From: Burkholderiales bacterium
GTDB taxonomy: Bacteria > Pseudomonadota > Gammaproteobacteria > Burkholderiales > Burkholderiaceae
Assembly (NCBI GenBank): GCA_947372535.1
Contig: CANBUA010000210.1
Coordinates: 1 to 8,662 of the forward strand
Length of the DNA: 8,662 bases
Direction: 5' to 3'
Shown here: piece after piece, positions 5,323 to 8,662 of the stretch
Numbering within the stretch: position 1 is the stretch's first letter
Layout of the letters: every line of letters begins with the position of its first letter
Program-made: the position numbers and the translations under genes
The notes under the pieces: model-generated
Seen by the model: the letters and a program-made list of their open reading frames with translations, nothing else
Database searches by the model: none
What the model was told of the DNA's origin: nothing

Positions 5323-6324
5323 ATGAAGGCCTGGCAGGCACCTTGGTGGATACGCGGCAGCGGGCCGGTGGCAGGCAATGCACAGACGATCTGGCCTGCG
5401 CTGGCATCGAAGCCCTGGCCGGATTCCGGCGTCCGCATGACGGGGCGGCTGGAGCGCTGGATCACGCCGGACGAGGACTTCATCGACGTGGACTGGCTGG
5501 TCGATCCGGTTTCGGACACCGCGCCCTTGCTGGTGCTGTTCCATGGCCTGGAGGGCTCTTCCGGCAGCCACTATGCCCAGGCCTTTGCGCACTGGGCGTG
5601 GCATCAAGGCTGGGGCTGCGTGGTGCCTCACTTTCGCAGTTGCTCGGGCGAGCTCAACTGGGCGCCACGGTCTTATCACAGCGGGGATTTTGTCGAGGCG
5701 GACTGGATCCTTCGGCGTCTCCAGGCGGCGCATCCCGACGGGCCTCATGTGGCGGTCGGCATTTCCTTGGGCGGCAATGTCTTGCTGCGCTGGGCCCAGG
5801 AAGCGGGTCACACAGGCAGTCAGTTCGTCAAAGCGATCGCGGCCATCTCGGCGCCTTTGGATCTGACCGCTGCGGGGCACACCATTGGCCAGGGCTTCAA
5901 CCGGCTGGTCTACACGCGCATGTTCCTGGACAGCATGAAGCCCAAGGCCTTGCAGCGCCTCAAGACCTTTCCCGGTCTGTACGACGAGCAAGCCCTGCAT
6001 GCTGTGCGGGATATCCATGCGTTCGACAATGTGGTCACGGCCCCCATGCACGGCTTTGCGAACACGGAAGACTACTGGACCAAGTGCTCGTCCATCTCGC
6101 GCATGAAGGACCTGCTGGGTGTGCCAACCTTGGTGCTCAATGCCTTGAACGATCCTTTCATGCCCGCCAGTTCGCTGCCCACGGCCGATCAGGTCAGTTC
6201 GTGGGTGACCTTGTGGCAACCGGACCAGGGCGGGCATGTGGGTTTCCCGGGCGGCGCTTGGCCTGGGCACGTGGGCGCCATGCCTGAGGCCGTGGGGTCT
6301 TGGCTGGCACTGCACATGGCGTGA
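5323..6324 (+). CDS. Alpha/beta-fold hydrolase, YheT family
   Basis: The 333-aa protein fits the YheT (COG0429) branch of alpha/beta hydrolases, putative carboxylesterases related to the ABHD1/3 proteins. The N-terminal GNAQTIWPAL matches the family's G-x-x-Q-T-I-x-P signature. Next come the oxyanion motif FHGLEGSSGSHY (His74) and the nucleophile elbow VGISLGGN with Ser148. Asp277 (NALNDPF) and His305 (GGHVGF) complete the catalytic triad. No signal peptide is seen, so a cytosolic enzyme is expected; the natural substrate is unknown. ATG 5323 is chosen. A TTG at 5314 overlaps the upstream stop and would add three residues; neither has a clear Shine-Dalgarno, so coupling to the NTF2-like gene is likely. 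The family call is firm, the substrate is open. Confidence 0.92.
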   Translation: MKAWQAPWWIRGSGPVAGNAQTIWPALASKPWPDSGVRMTGRLERWITPDEDFIDVDWLVDPVSDTAPLLVLFHGLEGSSGSHYAQAFAHWAWHQGWGCVVPHFRSCSGELNWAPRSYHSGDFVEADWILRRLQAAHPDGPHVAVGISLGGNVLLRWAQEAGHTGSQFVKAIAAISAPLDLTAAGHTIGQGFNRLVYTRMFLDSMKPKALQRLKTFPGLYDEQALHAVRDIHAFDNVVTAPMHGFANTEDYWTKCSSISRMKDLLGVPTLVLNALNDPFMPASSLPTADQVSSWVTLWQPDQGGHVGFPGGAWPGHVGAMPEAVGSWLALHMA

Positions 6325-6349
6325 CGGATCAGTCGCATGATTGATCCGT
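6324..6349. repeat. Eight-base inverted repeat between the hydrolase gene and the next gene
   Basis: ACGGATCA (6324-6331) and TGATCCGT (6342-6349) pair perfectly around a ten-base loop. No T-run follows, and the next gene's ribosome binding site begins 22 bases later. It is probably an mRNA hairpin within the operon rather than a terminator. Confidence 0.5.
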
Positions 6350-6383
6350 GGGGTGATCGATCGATTCAGCAGGAGACAAGAAC

Positions 6384-6965
6384 ATGGATGACATCGTCAA
6401 GGCCGCGCTCAAGAAGTGGCCCAATGTGCCGCACTGTTATGACTGGCTGGCGCTGGATGCCCGTGGCGACTGGTACATGCGCGATGACCGCATCCAGCAC
6501 GCCGGGCCGTTCCCTCAGGTCAAGGGCAGCAAGATCATCCACGACAAGCTCAAGGCCTTCATTGAGCGCAACTACCTTAGCGACGAAGCGGGCCAGTGGT
6601 TCTTCCAGAATGGACCGCAGCGGGTCTACCTGACGCTGGAGGCGGCGCCTTGGGTGATCGGGGTCAGGCAACTGCCCTCATCGCACGAGGCCGGGTCCAC
6701 TGGGGCTTTGCAGGGCTTTGTTCTGAGCACCCACACGGGCTTGCCCGTGGCCGAGGTCTCGCGCACGCTGATCGACGAGCATGGGCGGCTGTTCCTGGTG
6801 ACCGAGCATGGGCTGGGTCTGGTGCATTCGATGGACATGCTGGCGGCCTCCGAAGCGGTGGAGGCGCTTGGTTGGGTGCCGCAGGAGGTCGTGTTTGACA
6901 CGCTGCCGGCGACCTATGGCTTTGTGATCAGGCCTCAGCCCGTGGTGCTGGCACCTTCAACTTGA
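6384..6965 (+). CDS. Conserved protein of unknown function (possibly DUF2946 type)
   Basis: The 193-aa protein begins MDDIVKAALKKWPNVPHCYDWLALDARGDWYMRD and contains GQWFFQNGPQRVYLTLE near 71-87. I recall this wording from a family restricted largely to Beta-proteobacteria and annotated as DUF2946, but I cannot confirm the number. There is no signal peptide, membrane segment or recognisable catalytic motif, so a cytosolic protein is expected. Many aromatic residues and the alternation of short polar and hydrophobic runs suggest a mainly beta fold. ATG 6384 has a good site, AGGAGA (6371-6376), seven bases upstream. It follows the hydrolase gene by 59 bases with a hairpin between, and is the last gene before a convergent terminator. 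The function is unknown. Confidence 0.83.
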   Translation: MDDIVKAALKKWPNVPHCYDWLALDARGDWYMRDDRIQHAGPFPQVKGSKIIHDKLKAFIERNYLSDEAGQWFFQNGPQRVYLTLEAAPWVIGVRQLPSSHEAGSTGALQGFVLSTHTGLPVAEVSRTLIDEHGRLFLVTEHGLGLVHSMDMLAASEAVEALGWVPQEVVFDTLPATYGFVIRPQPVVLAPST

Positions 6966-6982
6966 AGCGGTGAACCGGCATG

Positions 6983-7010
6983 AAAAAACCGGCCCTTGAA
7001 GGCCGGTTTT
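6983..7010. terminator. Bidirectional intrinsic terminator between converging genes
   Basis: A perfect 10-bp stem (6985-6994 with 7001-7010, AAAACCGGCC against GGCCGGTTTT) has a CTTGAA loop. The A-run at 6983-6988 gives six T on the minus strand, so it is strongest for the cytochrome gene. On the plus strand only four T follow, still adequate for the upstream operon. Confidence 0.88.
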
Positions 7011-7057
7011 GCGTGGAAAGGCGAGCCCTGGTCGGCCCGCTCCCGTGGTCGATTCGA

Positions 7058-7627
7058 TCAGGGTTTGGCGGCAGAAGCTGCCGATGTGGCGTCGGAGGCG
7101 CCCGACGCAGCCGCTGCGGCGGCCACGGCAGGCATCTCGAACTTGGCGCCGCTGGCATTGGCCATGTAGACCACCGCGCGCTTGATTTCGATGTCGGCGA
7201 ATTCACCACCGCCTTGTGGCGGCATGGCGTTCTTGCCTTTGAGCGCCGAAGTCAGCAGCACTTCCACACCCTGGGCGATGCGAGGGCCCCAGGCCGCGGC
7301 GTCGCCGAACTTGGGGGCGCCCAGCGCGCCGGCTGTGTGGCAGGTGGTGCACTGTGCCTTGAACACGTCCTCGCCGCTTTGCGAGCCGGGGATGGCGGAA
7401 ACCGTCTTGACCTCGACCTTGGCCACGGGGGCGATCCGCTGGGCGGTGGCCTCAGGTGTGAGGGCGCTGCTGCCTGGCGATGACTTGGCTGTCGAGCTCA
7501 CGTAGTTGACAAGCAAGACAATGATGACGATGGGCACCACAAACGCCAGCACCACGGCCACGATGAGTTGCTTGGGGGTCTTGATGGGACCGTCTTCGTC
7601 GTCATGGGAGTGTGGCGCTTGGCTCAT
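7058..7627 (-). CDS. Membrane-anchored cytochrome c5-type protein
   Basis: The 189-aa protein is a single-haem c-type cytochrome, an electron carrier on the periplasmic side of the inner membrane. It begins with a short cytoplasmic stretch (MSQAPHSHDDEDG) and one membrane segment at about 19-41 that is likely an uncleaved anchor. A linker follows, then the haem motif CTTCH (93-97) and Met135 (KNAMPPQGG) as the expected axial ligand. The GAPKFGDAAAWGPRI and AVVYMANASG blocks fit the cytochrome c5 family. The C-terminal 22 residues are an Ala/Ser tail of no evident function. ATG 7627 is chosen because a GAGAA lies just upstream. The open frame runs on to 7762, but a TATAAT on this strand (7724 to 7719) lies inside that extension. 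Its electron partners cannot be read from the window; it stands alone. Confidence 0.92.
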   Translation of the reverse strand: MSQAPHSHDDEDGPIKTPKQLIVAVVLAFVVPIVIIVLLVNYVSSTAKSSPGSSALTPEATAQRIAPVAKVEVKTVSAIPGSQSGEDVFKAQCTTCHTAGALGAPKFGDAAAWGPRIAQGVEVLLTSALKGKNAMPPQGGGEFADIEIKRAVVYMANASGAKFEMPAVAAAAAASGASDATSAASAAKP

Positions 7628-7718
7628 GAGGTTCTCGCTACGGTGGGCTAGGAATGCATTCAAGCGAACGCTGGGCCGAGGTGCTCCGAGGAGACGTTCT
7701 TGCCAGCACAATCGCTCA

Positions 7719-7724
7719 ATTATA
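7719..7724 (-). promoter_or_regulatory. Consensus -10 (TATAAT) for the cytochrome gene
   Basis: On the minus strand TATAAT reads from 7724 to 7719 in a locally AT-rich patch, otherwise rare here. A start near 7712 would give a leader of about 85 nt to the ATG at 7627. No good -35 is seen at 16-18 bases upstream. The site supports the shorter cytochrome start. Confidence 0.5.
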
Positions 7725-7787
7725 AAACGCTGCGGCCATTCTGGCTGTTGTGATCTGAGCAAGCCGGGCAGGTGTTGTGCCCCGGCC

Positions 7788-7796
7788 TGATAGAAT
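7788..7796 (+). promoter_or_regulatory. Extended -10 (TGA TAGAAT) for tRNA-Arg
   Basis: TAGAAT (7791-7796) is preceded by TGA, an extended -10. A start seven bases downstream falls near 7803, four bases before the tRNA. No -35 match is visible at the normal distance. Just upstream, GCCGGG (7763-7768) and CCCGGC (7782-7786 region) can form an imperfect hairpin. Confidence 0.55.
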
Positions 7797-7806
7797 CAGC
7801 GCCGCT

Positions 7807-7882
7807 GCGCCCGTAGCTCAATGGATAGAGTACTGCCCTCCGAAGGCAGGGGTTGCTGGTTCGATCCCAGCCGGGCGCACCA
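7807..7882 (+). tRNA. tRNA-Arg (anticodon CCG)
   Basis: This 76-base cloverleaf includes an encoded CCA (7880-7882). The acceptor pairs GCGCCCG (7807-7813) with CGGGCGC (7872-7878). The anticodon stem is CTGCC/GGCAG (7833-7837 and 7845-7849) around the loop CTCCGAA, giving anticodon CCG for the CGG codon. The T-arm (GGTTCGATCC) is normal. Its 3' end faces the accessory-looking segment; tRNA 3' ends are frequent integration targets. Confidence 0.96.
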
Positions 7883-7898
7883 TATGAATCAATGACTT

Positions 7899-7921
7899 AC
7901 GCCACCTTATCGGTGGCGTTT
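7899..7921 (+). terminator. Hairpin after tRNA-Arg, possible weak terminator
   Basis: A perfect 8-bp stem (ACGCCACC 7899-7906 with GGTGGCGT 7912-7919) has a TTATC loop and only three T after it. It begins 17 bases downstream of the tRNA. It may end the tRNA transcript, or it may belong to an attachment-site region (see findings). The minus strand lacks a T-run. Confidence 0.55.
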
Positions 7922-7930
7922 GCATGTCTG

Positions 7931-7952
7931 GTGTCCTAATAGTGGCCTAATC
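7931..7952. repeat. Two tandem 11-bp repeats downstream of tRNA-Arg
   Basis: GTGTCCTAATA (7931-7941) and GTGGCCTAATC (7942-7952) are adjacent direct repeats matching at 9 of 11 positions. They lie 49 bases after the tRNA CCA end and just beyond the stop codon of the last minus-strand gene. Short direct repeats near a tRNA 3' end recall integrase arm-binding sites, but no integrase is in the window. Confidence 0.55.
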
Positions 7953-7957
7953 TGGCT

Positions 7958-8182
7958 TTATTTCCGTCCACCTCGATAATGCGAACCCTTGCCGTGACTG
8001 CTGTGGCCGCCGACTCGATGACTGCCGGTTCGTCCCTTCGCACCAAATGAGGGCGCTGCGACCATTGTCATGGCCGAGGCGTGCACGGGCGTGATTTCAG
8101 CCATGGCTGGCACTGCCAACCCCATCAATGCCGCAGAAGCACCAGCCCACCTCAAGAGGGCCATGATGAGCGGCTTAGTCAT
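7958..8182 (-). CDS. Small exported basic protein of unknown function
   Basis: From the ATG at 8182 this is a 74-aa protein with a Sec-type signal peptide: a hydrophobic stretch followed by AVPAMA, with cleavage expected after residue 28. The mature part is only about 46 residues and ends in a Gly/His/Arg/Lys-rich tail (SHRVGGHSSHGKGSHYRGGRK region) that is strongly basic and could bind metal, acid polymers or a partner. The ATG overlaps the stop of the upstream gene (ATG starts eight bases before the end of its TAA), and GAAGAAGG sits directly before it, so translation is probably coupled. The frame is open upstream to 8371, but that part is antisense-like shadow of the preceding gene and lacks a signal peptide. 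I do not recognise the family. Confidence 0.65.
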   Translation of the reverse strand: MTKPLIMALLRWAGASAALMGLAVPAMAEITPVHASAMTMVAAPSFGAKGRTGSHRVGGHSSHGKGSHYRGGRK

Positions 8183-8471
8183 CCTTCTTCCCCGAATCAG
8201 TGTCCAAGTCATAAAGCGACGATGACTTGCGTGAAGGCTTGAGGCCATAGCCATCTGTCTTGTACGGATCAACCGTGCCTGCCTTGCCGGTGTACGGATT
8301 GACATTGCCCTTGGTGCTGTAGTTGTCCAGCTTGGTCGAGTTCGCCTCGGTCTGGTAGTGCCCCTGCACATACGTCCCGTTCTTGGTGGTGTGCGGAGAC
8401 ACGTAGGTGTCTTTGGCCTGGGCCGTCACCGAGACGGCCGCAAGCAAGGTGATGGCAGCAATGAAGCGCAT
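8175..8471 (-). CDS. Small exported repeat-containing protein of unknown function
   Basis: The 98-aa protein has a Sec signal peptide (MRFIAAITLLAAVSVTAQA, cleavage expected after residue 19). The mature part contains two pairs of short internal repeats: TYVSPHTT/TYVQGHYQT (22-41) and VNPYTGKAG/VDPYKTDG (58-74), joined by NYSTKGNVNPYTG. I have seen similar NGTYV...HYQT...STKGNVNPYTG wording in unannotated exported proteins of proteobacteria, but no function is known to me. The tail is rich in Ser, Lys and Asp (DLDTDSGKKDD). ATG 8471 is chosen because GGGGA lies six to ten bases upstream and it gives a complete signal peptide. It overlaps the next gene by eight bases, forming a two-gene unit of exported proteins. 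Confidence 0.82.
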   Translation of the reverse strand: MRFIAAITLLAAVSVTAQAKDTYVSPHTTKNGTYVQGHYQTEANSTKLDNYSTKGNVNPYTGKAGTVDPYKTDGYGLKPSRKSSSLYDLDTDSGKKDD

Positions 8472-8662
8472 TGAATTCCCCGTGTTGATCGCCGAATGGC
8501 GACTTAGAGCCGCAGGATCACGCTAACGGCGATCTCGGTCAACAGGTGGTTTCCAGGGTTGGCCCTGGGTGCATATCCTGCCGTTCGGCTTCTCCATGTC
8601 TGTTTGCTCTATGGGATTTGCCATCAAACGGGGACGGTAGAACGTTGGCTACTGATCAGAGG
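8472..8662. other. Gene-free right end with several hairpins
   Basis: No open frame on either strand has coding character here. Visible structure: TCGCC/GGCGA (8489-8493 and 8498-8502) with a GAAT-type loop; GATCGCCG (8487-8494) matching CGGCGATC (8527-8534) as a longer-range inverted repeat; and CCAGGG/CCCTGG (8553-8558 and 8563-8568) around TTGG. On the minus strand a TTGACC (8541 to 8536) is a possible -35 for the exported-protein genes, but no good -10 lies 16-18 bases on. The segment past 8580 shows nothing I can name. Confidence 0.6.

Noticed and set aside
5227..6315. Minus-strand open frame of 362 codons opposite the alpha/beta hydrolase
   Set aside because: The hydrolase on the plus strand has a full catalytic triad; the antisense frame has only Arg/His-rich low-information sequence.
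7628..7762. N-terminal extension of the cytochrome frame to 7762
   Set aside because: The extension holds a TATAAT on the same strand and no family homology; ATG 7627 gives a normal anchor and has a ribosome site.

Overview
The window looks like chromosomal DNA from a high-GC betaproteobacterium, most likely Burkholderiales (Comamonadaceae or a close relative). This is judged from the wording of IlvE, PurU, the CHCC zinc-finger protein and the cytochrome c, and from the strong G/C third-position bias. No species call is possible from the sequence alone.

Left part (1-1830): the last 19 codons of an unidentified gene with its terminator, an initiator tRNA-Met with its own promoter and terminator, then a two-gene unit of ilvE (branched-chain aminotransferase) and a 73-aa CHCC zinc-finger protein. 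The unit ends in a strong intrinsic terminator. The ilvE leader holds a long, near-perfect hairpin.

Middle (1852-3860, minus strand): an ECF sigma factor, a membrane anti-sigma factor of the RskA type directly coupled to it, and, after a 127-bp gap carrying a perfect 10-bp inverted repeat, a DUF3455 lipoprotein. This reads as a cell-envelope stress module with its own exported candidate target. Divergent to it and only 66 bp away is purU (formyltetrahydrofolate deformylase). Both divergent genes lack a usable Shine-Dalgarno site, and the shared intergenic segment holds an imperfect dyad.

Right of purU (4859-6965, plus strand): a likely operon of an NTF2/SnoaL-like protein, a YheT-type alpha/beta hydrolase and a conserved protein of unknown function. 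It converges on a membrane-anchored cytochrome c5-type protein (minus strand), with a bidirectional terminator between them.

Right end (7807-8662): a tRNA-Arg(CCG), followed by a segment that looks lower in GC and carries an 11-bp tandem repeat close to the tRNA 3' end. Two small overlapping minus-strand genes for exported proteins follow, neither with a recognised function. This end has the look of a tRNA-targeted integration junction, but no integrase and no second att copy are visible, so that remains an inference. It is the part of the window most likely to hold undescribed biology.
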